Below are positions 44,003 to 51,247 of a stretch of DNA of 64,000 nt, piece after piece. Every line of letters starts with the position of its first letter. The first letter of the stretch is position 1. The position numbers and the translations under genes are program-made. The notes under the pieces are model-generated. The model made no database searches, had not been told where the DNA came from, and saw only the letters and a list, made by a program, of their open reading frames with translations. This DNA is from an uncultured Lentisphaerota bacterium (GTDB lineage: Bacteria > Verrucomicrobiota > Kiritimatiellia > CAIQIC01), in the NCBI GenBank assembly GCA_903912445.1, contig CAIWHP010000042.1:1-64000 (forward strand), given 5' to 3'.

Positions 44003-44863
44003 TCACCCTTCCCGCGAGATCGGCCGCATGCAGCGCGCGCCGGCGGCCGCAACAAGCTGGTCCGTGTCCTCTTCATGTGCCGCCGCTTTACTCCTCCCGC
44101 CCGGTTCCCCAAAGTCGGCGCATGTCCCCTGACGGGAACGGGCCGGGGCCTCGCGTCGGTCGTAGTAATAGTGATCCGCAGCCGTCCTGTCGCGCCCGGT
44201 CAGGATGCGGGCGACCAGTTGCCGGTTGCGCAGCAGATGCCAGTCGCCGAACTCGTCGAACTTCCGGCATGAGGTCACGATGCAGGCGCGCAGGATCAGG
44301 CCGTAACGCAGCCCCCGCGCCAAACCCCAGCGCCGCACCCGGCGGGCAAAATCCACATCTTCCGCGCTCACCAACTCCTCGTTGAAGCCGCCGACCGCCT
44401 CGAAGGTCGTGCGCGGCAGCCAGAACAGGCCCGCCCAGCAACGCTCCGCGAGCAGACGCGGCGCGAAGGTCAGGCAGCTCATGAAGATGCCCGGCGACGT
44501 GCGCTCCAGTTTGATGCGAGCACCGCCGCCCGCATAGCGGCCGGTCGCCAGCCGGCGCATGACCTCCAGCAGCATGTTGTCCGACATCCTGCTGTCCGCA
44601 TCCAGGGTGATCACGCCATCGCCATGACTCGCCCGGACGCCGGCGTTGCGAATCCGCGCCATGTTTCGTGCGTCCTCCGTCACGAGCGCGGCCCCGTGGT
44701 CGCGCGCCAGTTCCGCGGTGCGGTCCGTGCAGCGGTTGAGCACCACCACCAGTTCCACGGGCGCCGCCAGCCGCCGTTCCGCCGCCCGGATGGACCGGAG
44801 ACAGGGGACGATGAAGCGCTCCTCGTTATGCGCCGGCACGATGACGGAAAGGCGCGGCGTCAT
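44003..44863 (-). CDS. Family 2 glycosyltransferase
   Basis: The 286-residue cytosolic GT-A enzyme has RLSVIVPAHNEERFIVPCL at residues 4-22. It also has VVVLNRCTDRTAELARDHGA, ITLDADSRMSDN (DxD-type metal motif) and FEAVGGFNEELVSAEDVDF (acceptor-site ED). The start overlaps the end of the HHH gene by 4 nt. The C-terminal 50 residues are Arg/Asp-rich and without family features. It may transfer a sugar to a lipid or polysaccharide; donor unknown. Confidence 0.88.
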   Translation of the reverse strand: MTPRLSVIVPAHNEERFIVPCLRSIRAAERRLAAPVELVVVLNRCTDRTAELARDHGAALVTEDARNMARIRNAGVRASHGDGVITLDADSRMSDNMLLEVMRRLATGRYAGGGARIKLERTSPGIFMSCLTFAPRLLAERCWAGLFWLPRTTFEAVGGFNEELVSAEDVDFARRVRRWGLARGLRYGLILRACIVTSCRKFDEFGDWHLLRNRQLVARILTGRDRTAADHYYYDRREAPARSRQGTCADFGEPGGRSKAAAHEEDTDQLVAAAGARCMRPISREG

Positions 44864-45195
44864 GTTCCTCGCCGCCGCCGCGGCGTGAGTTGTTTCTTCC
44901 GCCCGGCGGTATAGGCCCACCACGGACGGGCCGGCGCGCCTGCGACAAAGCGCGTGGCGGAGATGAACACGTCCAGCAGGCACGGGTCGTGACGCACGCC
45001 GGTGCGCGCATTCAGTTTCGCGTAGAGATCGTAGGGGTCACGGCCGGCCAGATCCAACGGTGTGCGGATGGCAAGCTGGCGCAGCTTGAGGGCAATGGCA
45101 GGTCCGACGTTGGGCAGATCTTCGAGCCGGGATATCCGGGCCTGCCCTCGCGCATCCCGAAATCTCTGCACAGCGGATGGGGGGCCGGGCTGCAT
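44860..45195 (-). CDS. Helix-hairpin-helix protein, Cdd1/pathogenicity-locus-like
   Basis: The 111-residue protein contains an HhH motif, LEDLPNVGPAIALKLRQLAI (about residues 24-43), then RTPLDLAGRDPYDLYAKL and DPCLLDVFISATRFV. This order matches the small Cdd1 family, also called mitomycin-resistance-like helix-hairpin-helix proteins, which may bind nucleic acid. It lies 13 nt downstream of aceF and overlaps the GT2 gene by 4 nt (ATGA), so it is probably carried on the aceEF transcript. No functional link to pyruvate metabolism is evident. Confidence 0.68.
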   Translation of the reverse strand: MQPGPPSAVQRFRDARGQARISRLEDLPNVGPAIALKLRQLAIRTPLDLAGRDPYDLYAKLNARTGVRHDPCLLDVFISATRFVAGAPARPWWAYTAGRKKQLTPRRRRGT

Positions 45196-45208
45196 CGCCT
45201 CTCCACGC

Positions 45209-46522
45209 TCAACCTTCCAGCGAGATCAGCAGCGGCTCCTCGATGGCCTCGACGATCCAGCGCATGAAGCGCGCGCCGTCGGCGCCGTCGATCAGGCGGT
45301 GGTCGTAGGAGAGCGAGAGCGGCAGCATCAGGCGCGGCGCGCAGAGCGCGTCCTTGTGCTGGATGCACGGCTCCATCTGCGCGCGGCCGATGCCGAGGAT
45401 CGCCACCTCCGGCGCGTTGATGATCGGCGTGAAGAACGAGCCGCCGATGCCGCCGAGGTTGGTCACCGTGAACGTCCCGCCGCCGAGGTCGGCCGGGCCG
45501 ATCTTGCCGGCGCGCGCCCGCTGCGCCAGCTGGGCCATCTCCAGGGCGAGCTGGATGATGTTTTTCTTGTCCACGTTGCGGATCACCGGCACGAGCAGGC
45601 CGCGCTCGGTGTCCACGGCGATGCCGAGGTGGATGTACTTCTTGAAGACGATCTCCTGCTTTGCCATGTCCACGCTCGAATTGAACTTCGGGAAGACCTT
45701 GAGCGCGGCGGCGACGACCTTGAGCAGGATCGCGGTCATCGTCAGCTTGGCGCCGGCCTTTTCCGCGCGCTCGGCGAAGCGCTTGCGGAGCGCCTCCAGC
45801 TCGGTGATCTCCGCGCGGTCGTGCTGTGTGACGTGTGGGATGGTCATCCACGCCATCGTCATGTGCGCGGCGGTGACGCGGCGGATGGTGCTCATCGGCT
45901 CGTGCGCGACATCGCCCCACTGCGCAAAGTCCGGCAGGGGATGCTGCGGGAAACCCGCTACCGGCGCGGCGGCCGGGGGCGGGGTCGTGATCAGCTTCTT
46001 GGCGAACGCCTTGACGTCCTCTTCCGAAATTCTTCCGCCGGTGCCGGTGCCTTGCACTTGGTGAATATCCACGCCGAGTTCGCGCGCGAGCTGGCGCACC
46101 GTCGGCGCGGCCGCAACAGGTACGGCCGCCGGGGTGGGCGCCGGCTGCGCGACCTGCGGGTGCAGCGGGGCAGCGGCAGCAGCGGGGCGCGGGTCGGGGG
46201 TCGCGGGCGGAGTGGCGAGTGCGACAGCCGCCACGGCTGGCGCGGCGCTGACCGCTGACTTCTGATCGCTGACCTCTGGCTGCGCCGCCGCGCCGCCGGC
46301 GAGCGTCAGGAGGGCCTGGCCGCTTTTCACTTTTTCGCCGACCTTCACCAGCACCTGGGCGACCACGCCGGCGTCAGTCGTGGGCACCTCGATCGTGGCC
46401 TTGCCGGTTTCCAGCTCCACGATCGGCTGGTCCACGGCGAGGGTGTCGCCGACCTTCACCATGATCTTGGTCACATCGGCGGTCGTAATATTTTCGCCCA
46501 GCGCGGGAACTTTGATGTCCAT
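45209..46522 (-). CDS. aceF: Pyruvate dehydrogenase E2, dihydrolipoamide acetyltransferase
   Basis: E2 core of the pyruvate dehydrogenase complex, transferring the acetyl group to CoA. The 437-residue protein has one lipoyl domain (about 1-75, lipoylated Lys in VELETGKATIEVP). An Ala/Pro linker, an E3-binding domain (about 125-160, VRQLARELGVDIHQVQGTG) and the catalytic domain (about 215-437, SYDHRLIDGADGARFM with catalytic His and Asp) follow. The start at 46522 has AAGAAAGG upstream; residues further upstream in the frame are not family-like. It is separated from aceE by a 158-bp repeat block. One lipoyl domain is fewer than in E. coli AceF. Confidence 0.94.
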   Translation of the reverse strand: MDIKVPALGENITTADVTKIMVKVGDTLAVDQPIVELETGKATIEVPTTDAGVVAQVLVKVGEKVKSGQALLTLAGGAAAQPEVSDQKSAVSAAPAVAAVALATPPATPDPRPAAAAAPLHPQVAQPAPTPAAVPVAAAPTVRQLARELGVDIHQVQGTGTGGRISEEDVKAFAKKLITTPPPAAAPVAGFPQHPLPDFAQWGDVAHEPMSTIRRVTAAHMTMAWMTIPHVTQHDRAEITELEALRKRFAERAEKAGAKLTMTAILLKVVAAALKVFPKFNSSVDMAKQEIVFKKYIHLGIAVDTERGLLVPVIRNVDKKNIIQLALEMAQLAQRARAGKIGPADLGGGTFTVTNLGGIGGSFFTPIINAPEVAILGIGRAQMEPCIQHKDALCAPRLMLPLSLSYDHRLIDGADGARFMRWIVEAIEEPLLISLEG

Positions 46523-46536
46523 AAAAACCTTTCTTT

Positions 46537-46671
46537 CACCACAGAGGTTCACGGAGGTCCGCGGAGGTCACGGAGTTTCCAAGGATTGGAAAAGCAACTG
46601 ACTGTTTTTCCAGGCCTTGGAAACCGCTGCCTCTGTGAACCTCGATCAGCCTCTGTGACCTCTGTGGTTAA
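46537..46671. repeat. Repeat block between aceE and aceF: CACAGAGG-type inverted repeats flanking two TTCCAA palindromes
   Basis: The outer parts (46537-46575 and 46630-46671) are rich in CACAGAGG/CACGGAGGT units in opposite orientation, forming imperfect terminal inverted repeats. Between them lie TTCCAAGGATTGGAA (46577-46591) and TTCCAGGCCTTGGAA (46608-46622), with centres 31 bp apart. The block fills the space between the two operon genes and ends 14 nt before the aceF start (on the - strand). Confidence 0.85.
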
Positions 46672-46680
46672 TTCTTTTCA

Positions 46681-49341
46681 TCATGACAAAAGCGGATCGG
46701 GTTTCTCGGGATCGATCTCGAGCGTCTTGAGCGCCTGTGCGACGACGTCGGACGAGATTTCGCCCTGGCGCGCGAGGCCGGCGAGCGCGGCGAGCGTGAT
46801 GTGGCGCGCATCCACCTCGAAGTGGTCGCGCAGGCTGTCGCGCCCGTCGCTGCGGCCGAAGCCGTCGGTGCCGAGCGTGATGATCGGGCGCGGCATCCAC
46901 CGGCAGATCGCGTTCGGCAGCACCTTGAGGTAATCGCTGGCGCAGACGATCGCGCCGGGCGCGTCGCCGAGCTGCTGCGAGACGTGCGGCACGCGCGGCG
47001 CAACGCCGGGGTGCCGGATGTTCCAGCGCTCGGCCGCGATCGCCTCGCGGTGCAGTTCCTTGTAGCTGGTGACGCTCCACACGTCGGCGCTGACGCCGAA
47101 CTTTTCGGCGAGCAGCTGCTGCGCCTTGACCGCCTCGTTGAGGATCGCGCCGCTGCCGAGCAACTGCGCGCGCAGCTTCGCGTTTTGCTCGGGCGCGCTG
47201 CGCAGCTTGTAGAGCCCGCGCAGGATGCCTTCCTCGGCGCCGGCGGGCATCGCGGGCTGCGCATAGTTCTCGTTCATCACGGTGATGTAATAGAACACGT
47301 CCTCGCCCTTCTCGTACATGCGGCGGATGCCGTCGCGGATGATGACGGCGAGCTCGTAGGCGTAGGCCGGGTCGTAGGCGAGCAGGTTCGGCACGGGCAG
47401 CGCAAGGATGTGGCTGTTGCCGTCCTGGTGCTGCAGGCCCTCGCCGGCGAGCGTCGTGCGGCCGGCGGTGCCGCCGAGGATGAAGCCGCGCGTGCGCTGG
47501 TCGGCCGCGGCCCAGATCAGGTCGCCGGTGCGCTGCAGGCCGAACATCGAGTAGAGGATGAAGATCGGGATCGTGTCCACGCCGTGCACGCTGTAGGCCG
47601 TGCCCGCGGCGATGAACGAGGCGAGCGAGCCGGTCTCGGTGATGCCTTCCTCGAGGATCTGGCCGTTCTTCGCCTCCTTGTAATAGAGGAAGCTGTCGGA
47701 ATCCACCGGCTCGTAGAGCTGGCCGGGATGCGAGTAGATGCCGCACTGGCGGAAGAGCGCCTCCATGCCGAAGGTGCGCGCCTCGTCGGGGACGATCGGC
47801 ACGATCAGCTTGCCGAGCTGCGGATCCTTGAGCAGCTTGGTCAGGATGCGCACGGCGACCATTGTCGTCGAGACCTCGCGCTCGCTGCCGGCCTCGAATT
47901 CGGTGAACACGTCGCCGGACGGCGGCGGCACGCTGATGAACTTGGTCGAGCGCTGCGGCAGGTAGCCGCCGAGCGCGGCGCGGCGCGCCTGCAGATATTT
48001 CATCTCCGGGCTGTCGTCGGACGGGCGGTAGAACGGCAGCTGGTCGATGTCCTCGTCGGAGATCGGCAGGCTGAAGCGGCTGCGGAACTCGCGCAGCTGC
48101 TCCTCGTTGAGCTTCTTCTGCGAGTGCGTGATGTTGCGGCCCTCGCCGCCCGCGCCCATGCCGTAGCCCTTGATCGTCTTCGCGAGCACCACGGTCGGCG
48201 CGCCCTCGAACTCCGTCGCCGCCTTGAACGCCGCGTAGACCTTGTCCGGGTCGTGGCCGCCGCGCGGCAGCTTGAACAGCTGGTCGTCGGTCAGCCGGCT
48301 GACCATTTCCAGCAGGCGCGGGTCCTTGCCGAAGAAATGCTCGCGGATGTATTTGCCGCCGGCGACGACGTACTTCTGGTATTCGCCGTCCACGACCTCG
48401 CCCATGCGCCGCACGAGCAGGCCGTGCTTGTCCTGCGCCAGCAGCGGATCCCAGCCGCCGCCCCAGACGAGCTTGATCACGTTCCAGCCCGCGCCGCGGA
48501 ACATCGCCTCGAGCTCCTGGATGATGTGGCCGTTGCCGCGGACGGGGCCGTCGAGCCGCTGCAGGTTGCAGTTCACGACGAAGATCAGGTCGTCGAGCTT
48601 CTCGCGCGCGGCCAGCGTGATCGCGCCGAGCGTCTCGGGCTCGTCGGTCTCGCCGTCGCCGAGGAACGCCCAGACCTTGCGGTTGCTCGGCGCGCTCAGA
48701 CCGCGGTCCTCGAGATAGCGGATGAAGCGCGCCTGGTAAATCGCCTGGATCGGGCCGAGGCCCATCGAGACGGTCGGGAACTGCCAGAAATCCGGCATCA
48801 GCCACGGGTGCGGATAGGAGGACAGGCCGGGCTTGTCGTGCAGCTCGTGGCGGAAGTTCGCGAGGTGGTCCACGTTCAGCCGGCCCTCGAGGAACGCGCG
48901 CGCATAGATGCCCGGCGCCACATGGCCCTGGATGAAAACCAGGTCGCCGGGGTGCTGCTCGGTCTTCGCGTGGAAGAAATGATTGAAGCCGACCTCGTAG
49001 AGCGTCGCCGAGCTGGCGAACGACGAGATGTGGCCGCCGATGCCGTCCTCGCGCCGGTTCGCGCGCACGACCATGGCCATCGCGTTCCAGCGGATCAGGC
49101 TCTTGATGCGCCGTTCCAGCTCCCGGTCGCCGGGGTAGGGCGGCTGCTTCTCGGTCGGGATCGTGTTGATGTAGGGCGTGTTCGCCGAGAATGGCATCGT
49201 GACGCCCGCGCGCTGGGCGTGCGTCTGCAGGTCGCGCAGCAGCCGCTGCGCGCGCTCCGTGCCGGACCGCGCCAGCAGGTCGTTGAACGACTCCAGCCAG
49301 TCCTGGGTTTCCTGCACCTCAATATTTTCCGCATCGCTCAT
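46681..49341 (-). CDS. aceE: Pyruvate dehydrogenase E1, homodimeric type
   Basis: Thiamine-diphosphate enzyme decarboxylating pyruvate and acetylating lipoyl-E2. At 886 residues it matches the homodimeric AceE length. Motifs: DGIGGHISSFASSATLYEVG and FNHFFHAK near residues 100-130, the ThDP motif beginning GDGETDEPETLGA and ending NCNLQ (about 230-262), KTIKGYGMGAGGEGRN, and FGMEALFRQCGIYSHPGQ with a C-terminal domain. The start at 49341 has AAGGAG. The frame is open upstream through non-homologous sequence and was not used. First gene of the - strand operon. Confidence 0.96.
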   Translation of the reverse strand: MSDAENIEVQETQDWLESFNDLLARSGTERAQRLLRDLQTHAQRAGVTMPFSANTPYINTIPTEKQPPYPGDRELERRIKSLIRWNAMAMVVRANRREDGIGGHISSFASSATLYEVGFNHFFHAKTEQHPGDLVFIQGHVAPGIYARAFLEGRLNVDHLANFRHELHDKPGLSSYPHPWLMPDFWQFPTVSMGLGPIQAIYQARFIRYLEDRGLSAPSNRKVWAFLGDGETDEPETLGAITLAAREKLDDLIFVVNCNLQRLDGPVRGNGHIIQELEAMFRGAGWNVIKLVWGGGWDPLLAQDKHGLLVRRMGEVVDGEYQKYVVAGGKYIREHFFGKDPRLLEMVSRLTDDQLFKLPRGGHDPDKVYAAFKAATEFEGAPTVVLAKTIKGYGMGAGGEGRNITHSQKKLNEEQLREFRSRFSLPISDEDIDQLPFYRPSDDSPEMKYLQARRAALGGYLPQRSTKFISVPPPSGDVFTEFEAGSEREVSTTMVAVRILTKLLKDPQLGKLIVPIVPDEARTFGMEALFRQCGIYSHPGQLYEPVDSDSFLYYKEAKNGQILEEGITETGSLASFIAAGTAYSVHGVDTIPIFILYSMFGLQRTGDLIWAAADQRTRGFILGGTAGRTTLAGEGLQHQDGNSHILALPVPNLLAYDPAYAYELAVIIRDGIRRMYEKGEDVFYYITVMNENYAQPAMPAGAEEGILRGLYKLRSAPEQNAKLRAQLLGSGAILNEAVKAQQLLAEKFGVSADVWSVTSYKELHREAIAAERWNIRHPGVAPRVPHVSQQLGDAPGAIVCASDYLKVLPNAICRWMPRPIITLGTDGFGRSDGRDSLRDHFEVDARHITLAALAGLARQGEISSDVVAQALKTLEIDPEKPDPLLS

Positions 49342-49402
49342 CGGGGCTCCTTCACACATCCGTGCCATCAAGGCGGCGAAATTAGCACAGAACCGCGCAG
49401 TT

Positions 49403-49417
49403 TTCCAAACCTTGCCG
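49403..49417. repeat. Half-degenerate TTCCAA palindrome upstream of aceE
   Basis: TTCCAAACCTTGCCG keeps the left half of the family consensus and loses the right half. It lies in the divergent 361-bp gap (49342-49702) between aceE and the LamG-like gene. Confidence 0.4.
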
Positions 49418-49493
49418 ACATCGGGAACCTTGTGCCAGACGCCGCGTGCGATCACGCGGCCTGCAAATTCATTTATTCACATTGGTTTTTCGT

Positions 49494-49518
49494 TGTAGGC
49501 CGGGTGACCGACCCGGCG
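49494..49518 (+). repeat. Second copy of the TGTAGGCCGGGTC repeat
   Basis: TGTAGGCCGGGTGACCGACC followed by CGGCG matches the right arm of the 21075-21141 inverted repeat with one base different. Only one arm is present here. The rest of the divergent gap shows no gene. Confidence 0.7.
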
Positions 49519-49702
49519 CAACAGGCGCTGGCCGGTATCGTCAAATTCAGGCGCTTACGGCGTGGAGTGCCGGGATACTGCACACCGCCCCATGAGCCGG
49601 AGTACGACCGCTTGTGCCATGGCCCAGCATCGGGCTTGCACTTTGGCTGCGAAATCGGCGAAATGCCGCCGTGTCTGCGCGCCAACGAAAGGGCTGGGAT
49701 CT

Positions 49703-50668
49703 GTGAACACAAATTTAGGTTCGATCATCGCCGGGGCGCTGGCGCCCGGCATCCTGTGCGCGGCCGCCACGCCTGTCGCCACGGTCACCAACATGCCCGG
49801 GCTCGTCGCGTTCTGGACCTTTGGGGAGGAAGCCGGGCAGCCGCGCCACTCGGTCGGCACGCCGGACCCGCATCCGCTGCTCGAAATCGGCGGGCCGATC
49901 GCGCGCGTCGCCGGCGGGCCGTTCTCCGGCTATGCGGCGGACCTGAACGGAAAGCAGTACTTGCACATCCCCTATGCCGCGACGGGCGACCTGAACATCT
50001 CCGGCCCCGCGGCGCAGGTGAGCATGTTCGCCGCCGTGCGCATCATCGACCTCAAGCGCAGCCGCACCATCGCCGGCATGTGGAGCGAGGGGCAGGGCGC
50101 GGGCGACGACAGCGGCACGCGGCAATACGCCTTGCTGATGAACATGCCGACCTACGGCGGGCCCAATCAGCTCGTGCCGCACATCTCCAGCGAGGGCGGC
50201 GTCACGCGCCGCGCCGACGGCAGCGCGTTCCCGTGGTGCGGCGACTACGCGGCGTCGCAGTCGGCCGTGCCCACCGGGCGCTGGTGCACGCTCGGGTTCA
50301 CCTACGACGGCCGGTTCATCCGCGCCTATATCAACGGCGTGCTCGATGCGCGGCCGTTCGATCCCGTGAAGGACAAGCGGACCGACCGCTACTACACCCA
50401 CGAAGGCCCCGACGGCGGTCCGCGCGGCATCAACCCCTATTTCCACGGCCGCGGCATCTTCCGTTTCGATCCGGCGCTCCATGCCAAAACCAAGCCGATG
50501 GGCGGCTCCGATTTCACCGTCGGCGCGCGCTACGCCGTCGGCCACCCGCTGGGCGAAGGCTCGGCGACGGTCGGCAAGTTCGGTGGCCTCGCCGTCTTCA
50601 ACCGCGCCATCACCGACGCGGAGATGAAGACCCTGCACGAGGCCGCCCGCATCGCGGATCTGAAATGA
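49703..50668 (+). CDS. Exported LamG/concanavalin-A-like lectin domain protein
   Basis: The 321-residue protein is read from GTG 49703, which gives a signal peptide ([20 protein letters not shown]) and has GGGCTGGGA upstream. The rest is a single concanavalin-A-like jelly roll: [13 protein letters not shown] at the start, [59 protein letters not shown], and the closing [20 protein letters not shown], all hallmarks of LamG domains. Likely binds or covers a glycan; no catalytic residues recognised. An ATG at 49562 in frame is rejected because the intervening sequence is not protein-like. Confidence 0.78.
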   Translation: MNTNLGSIIAGALAPGILCAAATPVATVTNMPGLVAFWTFGEEAGQPRHSVGTPDPHPLLEIGGPIARVAGGPFSGYAADLNGKQYLHIPYAATGDLNISGPAAQVSMFAAVRIIDLKRSRTIAGMWSEGQGAGDDSGTRQYALLMNMPTYGGPNQLVPHISSEGGVTRRADGSAFPWCGDYAASQSAVPTGRWCTLGFTYDGRFIRAYINGVLDARPFDPVKDKRTDRYYTHEGPDGGPRGINPYFHGRGIFRFDPALHAKTKPMGGSDFTVGARYAVGHPLGEGSATVGKFGGLAVFNRAITDAEMKTLHEAARIADLK

Positions 50669-50684
50669 GTGGGATTCAACGACC

Positions 50685-51173
50685 ATGAAACTTGCCATCC
50701 GCCCCGCGACCGCGGCCGACGTGCCGCTGATCCTCCAGTTCATCCGCGAGCTGGCCGACTACGAGCACCTGACGCACGAGGTCACCGCGACCGAGGAAAA
50801 ACTGCGCGCCACGCTGTTCGACCCGCGTCCGTTCGCCGAGGCGCTGATCGGTTGCGTGGATGGCGAGCCGGCGGGGTTTGCGGTGTTCCTGCACAACTAC
50901 TCAACCTTCCTTGCGCAGCCGGGCCTCTACCTCGAAGACCTCTTCGTGCGCCCGGCGTTCCGCAAGCTGGGCCTGGGCAAGGCGTTGATCGCCGCCGTCG
51001 CGCGCATCGCCGTCGAACGCGGCTGCGGCCGCTACGAGTGGTCCGTGCTCGACTGGAACACGCCCTCCATCGCCTTCTACCAAAGCCTCGGCGCGGAAAT
51101 GCACGGCGACTGGCGGCGCATGCGCCTGACCGGCGCACCGCTGGCGGCGCTGGCCCAGGCAACCGCGCGCTGA
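50685..51173 (+). CDS. GNAT-family N-acetyltransferase
   Basis: The 162-residue cytosolic enzyme has the GNAT fold: LAIRPATAADVPLILQFIRE at residues 3-22, EALIGCVDGEPAGFAVF, YLEDLFVRPAFRKLGLGKAL (motif A, CoA binding, about 87-106), and YEWSVLDWNTPSIAFYQSLG (motif B). The spacing and the WSVLDWN segment resemble diamine (spermidine/spermine-type) acetyltransferases. Acceptor substrate unproven. It begins 16 nt after the LamG gene. Confidence 0.9.
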   Translation: MKLAIRPATAADVPLILQFIRELADYEHLTHEVTATEEKLRATLFDPRPFAEALIGCVDGEPAGFAVFLHNYSTFLAQPGLYLEDLFVRPAFRKLGLGKALIAAVARIAVERGCGRYEWSVLDWNTPSIAFYQSLGAEMHGDWRRMRLTGAPLAALAQATAR

Positions 51174-51176
51174 TTT

Positions 51177-51242
51177 TTCCAAGGTCTGGAAAATAAGGCG
51201 TTCGGGTTTCCAATGCTTGGAAAACTTTCCGGCGGGTTGGAA
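51177..51242. repeat. TTCCAA palindrome pair plus a degenerate copy between convergent genes
   Basis: Copies lie at 51177-51191 (TTCCAAGGTCTGGAA) and 51208-51222 (TTCCAATGCTTGGAA), with centres 31 bp apart. A decayed copy TTCCGGCGGGTTGGAA lies at 51227-51242. The array starts 3 nt after the GNAT stop and ends 6 nt before the stop of the convergent FucI-like gene, so it cannot be a promoter element for either. Confidence 0.88.
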
Positions 51243-51247
51243 GGGCC

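Noticed and set aside
46801-50688. A 1295-codon open frame on the + strand across aceE
   Set aside because: Antisense to aceE, which has all family motifs; the frame runs on into the LamG gene in a different phase and has no recognisable domain.
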